DNA of 64,000 bases from Zeugodacus cucurbitae (lineage: Eukaryota; Arthropoda; Insecta; Diptera; Tephritidae): NCBI RefSeq assembly GCF_028554725.1, contig NC_071671.1, positions 65,466,001 to 65,530,000 of the forward strand. The letters are read 5' to 3'. This document shows positions 34,633 through 46,167 of the stretch, piece after piece; the first letter of the stretch is position 1; every line of letters starts with the position of its first letter. A program made the position numbers and the translations under genes. The notes beneath the pieces were generated by a model. The model had not been told where the DNA came from and did no database searches. It was given only the letters and a program-made list of their open reading frames with translations.

Positions 34633-35823
34633 TTATACTCTCGCAACAAATGTTGCTAAGAGGGTATTATAGTTTTGTTCACATGTGTCACCAATAAATA
34701 TAAGAGTTAGATATGGGGTTATATATACATAAATGATCAGGATGACGAGTGGATTTGAAATCCGGATGTCTGTCCATCTGTCGGTACAAGCGATAACTTG
34801 AGTAAAAATTAAGATATCTTAATGAAATTTGGATTACATGTTCCTTGGCACCCTGAGGAGGTTGCTTACGAAAATGGGCAAAATCGGTCCACTGCCACGC
34901 CCACAAAATGGCGGAAACCGAAAACCTATACAATGTCATAACTAAGCCATAAATAAAGTTATGAAAATGAAATTTGGAACATAGGATCCCATTAGGAAGG
35001 GGCACTTTTGGATGTAATTTTTTTGGGGAAGTGGGCGTGGCCCCGCCCCCTACTAAGTTTTTTGTACATATCTCGCAAACCAATAGAGCTATATAAACCA
35101 AACTTTCTACAGTCGTTTTTTTAGCCACTTCCTAATGCAGTCCAAAAATGAAAGAAATCGGATAATAACCACGCCCACCTCCCATACAAAAGTTAGGTTA
35201 AAAATTACTAAAAGTGGGTTAACTCTCTAACGAAAAACGTCAGAAACACTAAATTTCACATAAGAAATGGCAGATGAAAGCTGCACTCAGATTTTTTTAC
35301 AAAATGGAAAATGGGCGTGGCGTCGCCCACTTATGGGTCAAAAACCATATCTCAGGAACTACTGGACCGATTTCAATAAAACTTGGTTTGTAATAGTTTC
35401 CTTACATCCCAATGATATATTGTGAAAATAGGCCAAATCGCTCCACAACCACGCCTACTTCCTATATACCAGAACTTTGAAGACAATCAGAATCGTTTAC
35501 TTTACAATATATAAAGTAAGTACTAGTGAAGATATCGGTGCAGCACTTTGCACAAATACTATTTTAATAGTGTGGCAGCCCCATTATAAAAATCGCCGAA
35601 ATCGGACCATAGGTTTTTTAGGCCCCATATATCCCACACGAGGACCTCGGTGCTTCTAACCTAATATTATGGTTTCCAACTTTCAATGGACCTTATACAA
35701 TATATATGACGAATATGAGGGTCAAATTGTGTATTATATAATATAAATAAAGTTAAATATATAAATTGCGAGAGTATAAAATGTTCGGTTACACCCGAAC
35801 TTAGCCCCGAACTTCCTTACTTG
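34633..35823. mobile_element. Hairpin-ended non-autonomous repeat, family A
   Basis: The left end has ATACTCTC then the perfect hairpin GCAACA-AA-TGTTGC (34643-34656) then GAGGGTAT. The right end has TTGCGAGAGTATAAAATG, hairpin GTTCGG/CCGAAC (35783-35800) and CCTTACTTG. TATACTCTCGCAA at the left is inverted as TTGCGAGAGTATA at the right. The body repeats phrases such as GGGCGTGGC and CCACGCCCAC around ATATCTC stretches. No ORF for a transposase is present. It resembles an interspersed repeat widespread in higher flies, whose superfamily I cannot name. Confidence 0.7.
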
Positions 35824-37219
35824 TTTTTTTTTTTAATTTTACCGTTAAGTATACATATATATTTTTTAGAAATCTAATGAATTTTTTACTATCGATTATT
35901 TCTTACTTAATCCCAAAAAATATAACATAATAGGAAAATTTGCTTAAAAGTATTTTGACATGAATTGACAAAAATGTTTCTACAACAAGTGCTAAGTATT
36001 GGAACTTCATTTTTCACATGAAAATGTTCAATTCTACGAATACTTGATGCAAGTTCGCAACTTATACAGTTATAGCTTCTGTCCTAGCCACTCTACTATG
36101 GTCCTAGCCTTATGCTATCAATTAGCATTAATAATGTAATTTATAGGCAAATTTAAGTATATCAAAAGAACAAGTAATTCACAGTTAAACTGTCACAAAA
36201 TTTGTACAATATGAATTTATTGAATTTTACGCAGTTTCATTGCGATCTAGATTGTTTACAATCAGTATTTTATATATAATCTGCAATGAATTTATCCTTG
36301 TATGTGCATCTGTGTGTAAGTGTTAAACGCTAAATAAGCAGGTGTAAAATACAAATATTGAATATTCTAGATATGTATTTATGTACATACATATAAGCCG
36401 TTATTTACTTGAATTCGGATATACGAGTAAATATATATGTTATTTATATTTATCCATTGCTGTGAGCTGTGAAAATTTCCGTTGTTTGCAGATGCTCTTA
36501 ACACAAATCAGTCGCAGCGAATGGCTAATCAGATGGTCAATCAGCTGCTCATATAAATACAGTCAGCTGGTTGTCATTGACTTAACATCTGATGGAATGT
36601 TGTTTCAAATGAAAATATATGCAATTTGGCATACTTAATTTTGGTCATAAGTGACTCTAAATTTTTTAAGGAAAAATGTGGAAATACACTTTGTATAAAT
36701 TATTTGAAAAATTTCTTAGAAATAGTTACGCTCAAATAATGCTATTTATAGTTTAGATTACTATACATTCGTCAAATACCTGCACTAGTACACTCAACAT
36801 CACATATATTTAGGTGGAACTGTAGACCATATTAAATTCTCTAATTATATGCAAATATGCGGAAGTTGTTTTGTCTGAGAAGGGACAATTGTGATTTGTA
36901 ATCTAAATCGCCAGCAACCGCGCCTTCCTCTTAATTAAACCAGTATTTCGTATTTATTAATAAATCTCTGCTCTGCTTTAGTACTCTGGTATGTTTGTGT
37001 GTGTGTATTACGCAGCTTTATTACTATCGACATTCTTTCCAGTTTATTGTGCTCAATCATTTGTTAAGGCATTTATTTTAAAAATTTGCAAAGTTGAGCG
37101 GTAATTGATATTATGTACGCTAAAGTAGATAGCTGGTAAGGTGTACCAACTTGCTTCTAAGCTCATATCTATATGTGCATAAGTGTTAATGCCGACTGAA
37201 ATGCTAACGCAATATTATA
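35824..37219. other. AT-rich spacer or intron
   Basis: Contains an isolated ATATAAATACAGTCAG stretch near 36553 that resembles a core promoter, but the TATA-to-initiator spacing is too short. No gene was recognised. Confidence 0.35.
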
Positions 37220-38526
37220 ACGGGTGATTTTTTTGAGGTTAGGATTTTCATGCATTAGTATTTGACAGATCACGTGGGATTTCAGACATGGTGTCAAAGA
37301 GAAAGATGCTCAGTATGCTTTGACATTTCATCATGAATAGACTTACTAACGAGCAACGCTTGCAAATCATTGAATTTTATTACCAAAATCAGTGTTCGGT
37401 TCGAAATGTGTTTCGCGCTTTACGTCCGATTTATGGTCTACATAATCGACCAAGTGAGCAAACAATTAATGCGATTGTGACCAAGTTTCGCACTCAGTTT
37501 ACTTTATTGGACATTAAACCAACCACACGAATGCGTACAGTGCGTACAGAAGAGAATATTGCGTCTGTTTCTGAGAGTGTGGCTGAAGACCGTGAAATGT
37601 CGATTCGTCGCCGTTCGCAGCAATTGGGTTTGTGTTATTCGACCACATGGAAGATTTTACGCAAAGATCTTGGTGTAAAAACGTATAAAATACAGCTCGT
37701 GCAAGAACTGAAGCCGAAAGATCTGCCACAACGTCGAATTTTCAGTGAATGGGCCCTAGAAAAGTTGGCAGAAAATCCGCTTTTTTATCGACAAATTTTG
37801 TTCAGCGATGAGGCTCATTTCTGGTTGAATGGCTACGTAAATAAGCAAAATTGCCGCATTTGGGGTGAAGAGCAACCAGAAGCCGTTCAAGAACTGCCCA
37901 TGCATCCCGAAAAATGCACTGTTTGGTGTGGTTTGTACGCTGGTGGAATCATTGGACCGTATTTTTTCAAAGATGCTGTTGGACGCAACGTTACGGTGAA
38001 TGGCGATCGCTATCGTTCGATGCTAACAAACTTTTTGTTGCCAAAAATGGAAGAACTGAACTTGGTTGACATGTGGTTTCAACAAGATGGCGCTACATGC
38101 CACACAGCTCGCGATTCTATGGCCATTTTGAGGGAAAACTTCGGAGAACAATTAATCTCAAGAAATGGACCCGTAAGTTGGCCACCAAGATCATGCGATT
38201 TAACGCCTTTAGACTATTTTTTGTGGGGCTACGTCAAGTCTAAAGTCTACAGAAATAAGCCAGCAACTATTCCAGCTTTGGAAGACAACATTTCCGAAGA
38301 AATTCGGGCTATTCCGGCCGAAATGCTCGAAAAAGTTTCCCAAAATTGGACTTTCCGAATGGACCACCTAAGACGCAGCCGCGGTCAACATTTAAATGAA
38401 ATTATCTTCAAAAAGTAAATGTCATGAACCAATCTAACGTTTCAAATAAAAAACCGATGAGATTTTGCAAATTTTATGCGTTTTTTTTTTTTTTTAAAGT
38501 TATCAAGCTCTTAAAAAATCACCCTT
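37220..38526 (+). mobile_element. Intact DD41D (rosa-type) mariner element
   Basis: The termini are ACGGGTGATTTTTTTGAGG at the left and the complement of AAGGGTGATTTTTTAAGAG at the right, flanked by TA dinucleotides (37218-37219 and 38527-38528). One uninterrupted transposase ORF fills most of the 1307-bp element. The ends are imperfect inverted repeats of about 13-19 bp. The rosa group with DD41D spacing was first described from tephritid flies (established knowledge). Confidence 0.88.
37333..38418 (+). CDS. Mariner transposase, DD41D, apparently intact
   Basis: A 361-residue cut-and-paste transposase with no stop or frameshift. The N-terminus is a helix-turn-helix pair (LTNEQRLQIIEFYYQNQCSV; STTWKILRKDLGVK) that should bind the element ends. 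Catalytic residues read as D159 in LFSDEAHFW, D252 in QQDGATCHTA and D294 in TPLDYFLWGY. D252 and D294 are separated by exactly 41 residues. The linker WPPRSCDL, typical of mariner proteins, precedes the last motif. Length is normal for the family. An AATAAA follows within about 35 bp of the stop codon. All critical residues are present, so the copy may be recent and active. Confidence 0.92.
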   Translation: MNRLTNEQRLQIIEFYYQNQCSVRNVFRALRPIYGLHNRPSEQTINAIVTKFRTQFTLLDIKPTTRMRTVRTEENIASVSESVAEDREMSIRRRSQQLGLCYSTTWKILRKDLGVKTYKIQLVQELKPKDLPQRRIFSEWALEKLAENPLFYRQILFSDEAHFWLNGYVNKQNCRIWGEEQPEAVQELPMHPEKCTVWCGLYAGGIIGPYFFKDAVGRNVTVNGDRYRSMLTNFLLPKMEELNLVDMWFQQDGATCHTARDSMAILRENFGEQLISRNGPVSWPPRSCDLTPLDYFLWGYVKSKVYRNKPATIPALEDNISEEIRAIPAEMLEKVSQNWTFRMDHLRRSRGQHLNEIIFKK

Positions 38527-38528
38527 TA

Positions 38529-39130
38529 TATATTTTATATATTTATATTTATGCAGAAATATTCCTCTAATATAATTCGAAGGTTTTAGTAGAGTAGGAT
38601 TAGCTTCAAAACAGCTTCCACTTGGTTCTTTCAAATCCTTTTCATATCATTCTAAATGTAGGCAACGTTTTATAAACAAAACGCCGAACTTTTCTCGAAA
38701 GCTTAAAATAGCTTAAGAGTAAAAAATTTCGTAGAATTTAGACGTCAATCTGTCTCTTTTCGGTCTTTATCATAAGTTAGGATATTTTAAGTAACCAGTC
38801 AATAGTAGATTTTACCGGCCCAAAGTCGAGTTTGTCTCAGCTTTATAAGTTTTTGCCACAGCAAGAAATATGGTGTGAACATAAACGATCTTCGTCTCGT
38901 CTATTATTTTTCTTGCTTTATACATATATTCATACTTTATATCTGTATTCATACAGTTAATTCAGTCACCACAGTCGATTACATGTATGTATATCAACTA
39001 TTACATTCTTTATTTATGAATCAGACAAATATGAATGAGATATTGCATATCCATATGTTTGTAAGTATGTTCTATATCTTTCATACAGTATTTATACTAT
39101 CTAGTTAAATGACCATATAATTCTTATATT
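38529..39130. other. AT-rich spacer
   Basis: No coding or repeat feature recognised between the mariner and the next relic. Confidence 0.4.
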
Positions 39131-39154
39131 CAAACCCAGTAGTGAAATGCATAG

Positions 39155-39325
39155 AATAATCTTTAAGGAAGAACATTCTCTCTGATCGCCTTTAAAATTT
39201 GCTCGATTTTTGGGATAGGCTTTGGCTCATGACGGCTCAACGACGGCCCTTTAAGGTTCTATGTATTTTTGGAAATATGAAAACGTCACACGGAGTCATG
39301 TCTGGGGAATAAGCAATGAATATAG
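39155..39325 (-). mobile_element. Degenerate mariner/Tc1-type transposase scrap
   Basis: Minus-strand translation gives IAYSPDMTPCDVFIFPKIHR then TLKGRR, a stop, and further decayed sequence. SPDMTPCDFFLFPKLKRPLKG-like text is the last catalytic motif of another mariner lineage, different from both the intact element and the relic at 26650-26975. Only about 60 codons are recognisable. Confidence 0.65.
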
Positions 39326-39631
39326 CTGAAAATTTTATCATAGCTCAGGGACATGTAGATTTATCAAAATAATAAAAAAATATATAGGAAAAGTTGACAA
39401 TTGGACAATTTGAAATTTTAAAATTCCCGTTATTTTTTGAACACGCATTTTATTTTTTGTATCGAATTTCGGTTAAAAAACTAAACTTCAATATTTACGA
39501 CCTATTTTTAGTTTTCAAGTGGTTTATTAAATATATTTATGATTTAAACATTATTTGAAGTAATAAAAAATATATTTTTTTGAATTCTTTAATATATATT
39601 TTTTTAATTTTAATATATATTAACTACTTAT

Positions 39632-40670
39632 GTGTATGTATGTGATTGGCGTTCAACCGTTTAGCCGGTTATAACCGAATCGATGAGAGCGCGCCACTCC
39701 TCTCTTTCCTTCGCAGTTCGGCGCCAGTTGGAGATTCCAAATGTAACCAAGTCGCTCTCCACCTGGTCCCTCCAACGGAGTGGAGGCCTTCCCCTTCCTC
39801 GGCGGGTACTGCATCGAACACTTTCAGAGCTGGAGTGTTTTCGTCCATACGGACAACATGACCTAGCCAGCGCAGCCGCTGTATTTTTATTCGCTGAACT
39901 ACATATGTATGTCAATGTCGTCGTATAACTCGTACAGCTCATCGTTCCATCATCTGCGGTATTCGCCGTTGCCAATGTTCTATGGTCCATGAATCTTGCG
40001 CAAAATTTTCCTCTCGAAAACTCCTAGTGTCGTCTCATCTGATGTTGACATTGTCCAAGCTTCTGCACCATAAAGCAGGACGGGAATGATAAGCGACTTG
40101 TGAGTTTGATTTTGGTTCGTCGAGAGAGGACTTTACTGTTCAATTGCCTACTCAGTCCAAAGTAGTACCTGTTGGCAAGAGTGATTCTGCGCTGGATTTC
40201 GAGGCTGACATTGTTTGTGTTGTTGATACTGGTTCCCAGGTATACGAAATTATCTACTACTTCAAAGGTATGACTGTCAACAGTGACGTGGGAGCCAAGA
40301 CGCGAGTGCGCTGACTGTTTGTTTGATGACAGGAGATATTTCGTCTTGTCCTCATTCACCTCCAGACCCATTCGCTTCGCTTCCTTATCCATGCGGGAAA
40401 AAGCAGAACAAACGGCGCGGTTGTTCCTTCCGATGATATCAATATCATCGGCGTATGCCAGCAGCTGTACACTCTTGTAGAAGATTGTACCTTCTCTCTT
40501 TAGCTCTGCAGCTCGTATTATTTTTTCCAACATCAAGTTAAAGAAGTCGCACGATAGTGAGTCACCTTGTCTGAAACCTCGAACGGCTCGGAGAGGTCCT
40601 TCCCAATCATGACGGAGCTTTTGGTGTTGCTCAACGTCAACTTACACAGCCGTATTAGTTTTACGGGGAT
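39632..40670 (-). mobile_element. Truncated, mutated RTE-like LINE copy 3
   Basis: Same subfamily as the full copy at 15461-18735, sharing the TATGTATGTGATTGGCG end and high identity. It is 5'-truncated at about 40670 within the reverse transcriptase. The frame is broken by two 10-bp deletions (near 39799 and 40581), a 1-bp deletion near 40101 and an insertion of CATATGTA near 39903. The YADD motif is still readable in the open part at 40024-40536. Confidence 0.88.
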
Positions 40671-43040
40671 GAACTACTTATAATTACTTTAATTTAACAT
40701 CATTAGATCAACCATTTTTTATTTTCAAAATAATTCATTAAAACTTTTGTTTTGACTTAGACTATTCACCACTGGGTTTCGCAAGCCAATGTATGTAACT
40801 AGAAGTAGATCGTACCGACTTTTACGAAATTACACATATTTACACACATACTCGTATGTATTTATGTCTATCAGACATTTGTGGGTGCACCAATTTGATC
40901 ATTTACAATTACATTACTTGTGTTTGCATGTGTGTGGATGACTGCCACACTTACATGTGTATAAGATACGAGTAAATGTTTATTACGCTTTCACTTTCGT
41001 TTCATGTAATAAAACATTGTAATTTGGATATTTCGTTTATTATTAACTGTGGGATTATTCAACGTCAAAGAATTGTTATAATATATTACTAAACAAAAGT
41101 TAGGTTAGGGTGGACATGAATTTAAAATGTTTTATAAATAAAATATTTTGAAATTTCTTTCTATGAATTAGTAAAAATATGTATTTATAAATGAAAAAAA
41201 ATATGAAATATTAATAAATATGTCTAAAAGGGAACTCGAATTAAATTTTTAATAATACTGTTACACCACAGCGTTGCCATGTGTAAGGTTTATAATTTTT
41301 ATGTACTATTTTCTATTTAAAATTAGAATAATTATAAACAAATCTTTAAAATAGAGTTGTATATTAAGAGTTGAAAAATATTTATTATTATAATTTTTTT
41401 TTTATTTAAATTATATTAATTATTTGAAAAACAAACCGAACAATAAAATGATGCTTTTCAATAACATAATGGCAAAGTTCTATATGCTTATATACGAATG
41501 CAGCGCCACACTCCCCTATTACATATGTACATCAATACATATACAAAGATCCACTATATAGCAACTACATGAGTATATATTATATGCGCCCGCCCGTTTT
41601 GTTCGTTCAATTGGTGCTGCTTTGACTCCGTCCTCATGTGCCGCAATATAATCGCATTCGTACGTTGTTGTAGCAATGACAACAAAGAAATCATTATGTC
41701 GCGCTGCGCTTGCATGTTGTCTGAATTATGCCGCTGTTCGCTGCGCACCGCCCGTCAGTGGGAGCGCTTCCCCCTTTTTGTTTGTTACTCTACAGTGGTG
41801 ACATTAGCGCTTCAACGCTTGAATTTTGTTCGCTCGTTTTCTCGGTTTCCTTTTTTGATCATTCACATACTCGTGCATAATGGCGATTTATTATTGTTGC
41901 TCATTGTTATCATATGTTGCTGGCGTTTCGTTGCTATTCATATTATTGTTGCTATGTTTTTGTGGTTATATACCGATCTTGCTATGACTATAGTATGTCA
42001 ACAACAAAATTTAAAATCCGTTATATATAGTTTTAATACGCTTACTCTCCGACATTTATTATAGCAAAAAAAGAAGGTTTTGAATATATTCAGGAGAGTC
42101 ATATGTACTTAAAAATATTAGTGGTGTATGTATGCGTAGGTCCTCACACGCAGACATATTTCGTGGTGGTCTGCTTGCCAGAAAATGTCTCCTCTTCCGT
42201 TGCTTCCATTTTTATAAAAAATACAACGCTGGGGCATTGTGGGAGTGCATACAGTGTATCAAAAATGTTCGAAAGCATTTTTGAAAATATTTTAATGCTG
42301 TTTTCGAGTTTCCGGCAGCAAGAGTAGGGTTAATTCGAAGGTCGACTTATTGATCTACTATAATAGAAGAATCTTTGTTGACTACCTTACTTAAACAAGA
42401 GAGAATTGGAATTGGAGAATCATTCTCATTCATTCCGATGTCTCTGCCATTGATAGAAGTAGTGGCTGACTGACGATGCTCACCGAATGTCACTCCTGAA
42501 GAAAATAGACTTTCTATACAAGTTTAAATTCGACCTGATGGTACAAAACAATTTGTTCCAGAAACTCAAACCCTTTTATTCAAGATCTTTTTTATTTAAA
42601 TTAAAGAGGTGCTCAACACTGATTCGCCCTTCTTTCAACATTTCTTCGAAGTTTTTTCTACAAATTTTTTTCGTTTCAAGCACCACAGTGCCTGCCTCGT
42701 TCTGACACTTACTCACTTGTTCGCTCGCATTTGCCGTGGACTGTATGCGACATGAGGCCAGTGTTTTTCTTTTTTGTATATTCTACGGATTTGTTTTTGT
42801 TTTGCTTTTAATTCGTCGGATTTTGTCGTTTTTCATGGCGTTTTTTAATGCTATTTTTTTCATTGCCTCATATTCTGGCATTGCCCATTGCCCGTTGCCC
42901 GTTGGTCGTTGGTCGTTTGTATATTTCGTTGTCTCCGCCGTCGCCTGTCGCCTGTCGACTATCGCCTGTCTGCTGTCTGAGTGTGTCGTCTTCTCTGTCT
43001 GCAGCGGCTTAGCCTGCAGCCAGTCAACCAGCTAGCTAGT
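40671..43040. other. Intergenic or intronic spacer with GC-richer patches
   Basis: AT-rich to about 41500, then GC-richer patches at 41580-41900 and 42870-43040. The latter carries short slippage repeats (GCCCGTTGCCCGTTGG, GTCGCCTGTCGCCTGTCG). Frames across 41636-42064 look non-coding. This resembles upstream regulatory sequence of the leader region that follows. Confidence 0.35.
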
Positions 43041-43649
43041 TAGTCACTTGGTCTAACTCTCAGTGTTCTTTAGTCTGTGGTGTCTATGCGCTCATAACGT
43101 GTCGTTTGTTTTCCAACCATATCGAGCCAAATAATATATATTGCTAAATGCAACTAAATAATTTTCTGAAAAATAGAAATATATAGTACATAAAAAATTT
43201 GAATTCTCAACGAAAACGAAAATAAATTTATTTAAAAGTAGTGAAGTTCTTACCACCAATTAAATCAATAAAAGCTCTATGGCATAGTGAAGTTTGAAAT
43301 GAAATGAAATGAAATAAAATTGAATGTAATAAGCAAATAAAAGTGGAAAATTAAATTAAATAAATTTGTTGTTGGAGCTGCTCTTTCGCAATGCGTCGTC
43401 GTGTGTTGCTTGCGTGCAACAACGTTGAAAGCGACGCGCCCTGAGTGTGTGCAACGGAAGTGGGAAAGTGCGAGCGTACGCAGCCAAACACACACACACA
43501 TTTTATGTAAAGAAAAATTAAAGAAAAAAATTGCTAAAGCTAAAATAAAAATAAAAGCTTCTTCTGTACGCTGTGTCAACCTTTTTTTTTGTGTCGTCGA
43601 GTGTAGCGAAAATCATTTTCTTTGAAAATTTATTGCAGTCCATGAGCGG

Positions 43650-43912
43650 TTAGTCTGTCTGTCTATATCTGTTGGATACAGTCGGCGCACTTGCACAATT
43701 TTGAGCGACGACATTGGAATTTCGTTAAGAAAGAAATCAAATAAAAACACACGAAAATACGAAAATAAATAAAAAAAAAAAATAAAACGTAAATGTCTGG
43801 GAACTTCGGCGTCGCGCTACAAAAAATATATTTAATTGCTTATTTTTATAAGCTATAAAGTTGTTGCGGATTAAAAATAGTCAACGTAAAATGGCTAAGA
43901 CGCCGAGGGGAA
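43650..43912 (+). other. Candidate first exon with short coding start
   Basis: An A-rich leader leads to AAA ATG GCT AAG ACG CCG AGG GGA AG|GTAAAA, a start codon at 43891 followed by a plausible donor in phase 2 (MAKTPRG...). If unspliced the frame ends at once in TAA. The upstream 43060-43650 leader-like sequence is consistent with a TSS. No product can be assigned. Confidence 0.3.
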
Positions 43913-45619
43913 GGTAAAACAGTGCGTGTACGAGCCTCTTGTGAATGATGCGTGGAAATTTTTGGAAAATTAATTGCGACGTGGAAACGTAAAACGCACG
44001 CTTATGCGATTGCAACATAATTTAGAATACTAAAAAGTCTAAATTTCTTATTTTCACATTAAACATTAAGACAACTAAATACTTTTTTATTAATATTATT
44101 AATAGCCCCCTTCGTGTTTTCACCTTGTTTATTCTTAACTGACTGCAGACATTTTATTCATTTTGCCTATTATTCGAGAAGTTTTTAGTTTTGACTATGA
44201 AAATATTGACCTTACTTTATTAGTCAGATACTTTAGTTATTAAACGCTCTTATCATGTTTCACATGCCTGCAATTGTCTTACTCCAGTTATTCATCGGTT
44301 TTGAGTTGCATTTCATAATCAAAATGGAAAGTATTTCTTCCAATACATAACTGCTTCTATGTTTCAAGCAATCACTTAACCTCAAAATCAACATTTTCAC
44401 AATAATTTTATCTTTTCTAACTAAATTTTTGGAAAATTTACTTCGAGTTTTGTTATGAGCTACAATCCGGTTGATTTCGTCACTACTCACACTCTTAATA
44501 CATTGTCTGGTTACTAGTTATAGAAGATGAAATTATTATAAATGGAATGTACATTAGTTATCAGGGATATGTTTCAAATGCTTGGTTCAAAGAGTTCTAC
44601 TTATTGTTAAGAAAAATCCTGATAAATATACTCGTAGCGTAATCAATGGACAATAAAAATTTCGGAATTGTTTAAGGAGTAGTAAATAGAAATATTTCAA
44701 GGACGAAGCTTCGAAACTTTGAGCTTCCAGTTTCTTCAATCTTAAGACTCTTTAACAACTCCATAAGTCTATAACATTGAGCCTCACCAGATAATCAAAT
44801 AATTCATAATTTCTGTGGCTCTCCTTTTATCAAGTGCTAATTATGTGTAATCGAGAGTTTTCCAGACCAATTTAGCTTACCCTATTAGCAGCGGTCAGAT
44901 CAAGAGCTACGACGCGCTCTACCTAAAAAAAAAATTCCAAGATTAAATATTATCTGCTCACACAAATAACAGTAGTTAATTTAATGGAATTTGTTTCCAT
45001 GTGACGATCAGGAGTTTTTGCAATTCATGCGATTATTACTTGTTAAGGCATATTAAATAAATATCCACATAAAAAGTACTAAATGGAAAGAAATGGTTAA
45101 AGAGCTGAAGAAAAAAAGCATATATGTGTGTGAACTCGTGAAAATAATCATCATTAAAATCAAAGTAAAATGACTCGCGTATAAATATGCACACAGACAG
45201 TGCGCGACAAAAGTTGACGCACAAATTTGAGAAGTACAAAAATAATAACGAAGCGGGATGAGAGAAAATTAAACAAAACTAGCATAACGGCGAAACCTAA
45301 ATTGTATTTGAGCATAATAATTAATAATATACAGTTTCGGCTTATATGCAGACTCTAATTGGGATCAGAGAAAAAAGTTTTAAATATGTTTTGAAATTTG
45401 AAAAACTTTCTGCTATATATTCAACGCTTTAATTCTTACGTTTTTACACCAATATTAATTATTTTCGGTTGATATTCCTCAGCTATTGTAAATCTTACAA
45501 CCTTTAGTAGATACACTTTCAGATAAGTTAGTTTATTAGTTAGTTATGAGTTAAATATATGTTTCAAACTTTTTCTGAAAATTTAATTTTTTTAAGTTGT
45601 TATCATTTTGAAAACAAAA
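43913..45619. other. AT-rich spacer or intron
   Basis: No supportable gene or repeat seen. Confidence 0.4.
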
Positions 45620-46167
45620 CAAGAAAAACCGTAACTTCGGCTGTACCGTAGCTATTATACCCCTCACAGGTGCATTTCTTTTAGTATATTCAATTAATTC
45701 CATACAAGCCCTTGATTCCGATCGTTCAGTTTGTATGGCAGCTATATGCTATAGTGAACCGATCTAAACAATTTTTTCGGAGATTAAATTATTTCTATGA
45801 GCAATAACTCACACCAAATTTCGTGAAGATATGTAGTAAAATGCGGAAGTTTTCCTTACAAGCCCTTGATTCCGATCGTTCAGTTTGTATGGCAACTATA
45901 TGATATAGTGGTCCGATATCGGCAGTTCTGACAAATGAGCAGCTTCTTGAAGAGAAAATAACATCTGGAAAATTTTAAAACGATATCTTAAAATCTGAGG
46001 GACTAGTTCGTATATATACAGACAGACAGACAGACGGACATGGCTAAATCGACTCAGTTCAACATACTGATCATTTATATATATACTTTATAGGGCCTCC
46101 GACGCTTCCTTCTGGGTGTTGCAAACTTCGTGACAAACTTAATATACCCTCTTCAGGGTATAAAAAT
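45620..46167. mobile_element. Hairpin-ended non-autonomous repeat, family B
   Basis: The left end is CAAGAAAAACCGTAACTTCG with an imperfect hairpin (ACTTCGG ctgta CCGTAG). The right end is the perfect hairpin TATACCCT-CTTC-AGGGTATA (46143-46162). Inside, a 60-bp phrase (TACAAGCCCTTGATTCCGAT...) is repeated at about 45702 and 45855. The ends align in design with family A at 34633-35823: CAAG, hairpin, TATAC(T/C)C(T/C)C. A (CAGA)n run sits at 46020-46036. Confidence 0.7.

Noticed and set aside
34688..35128. 146-codon minus-strand frame
   Set aside because: Lies wholly inside the hairpin-ended repeat of family A and has no transposase motif.
36545..36575. TATAAATACAGTCAG as a core promoter
   Set aside because: Initiator is only about 6 bp from the TATA-like motif, far from the required 25-30 bp, and no leader or ORF follows.
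41636..42064. 142-codon plus-strand frame
   Set aside because: Low-complexity hydrophobic and Cys-rich translation typical of T/G-rich non-coding DNA; no start context or homology recognised.
42890..42985. CRISPR-like short repeats (GCCCGTTG, GTCGCCTGTCG)
   Set aside because: Contiguous slippage repeats without spacers, in a eukaryotic genome.
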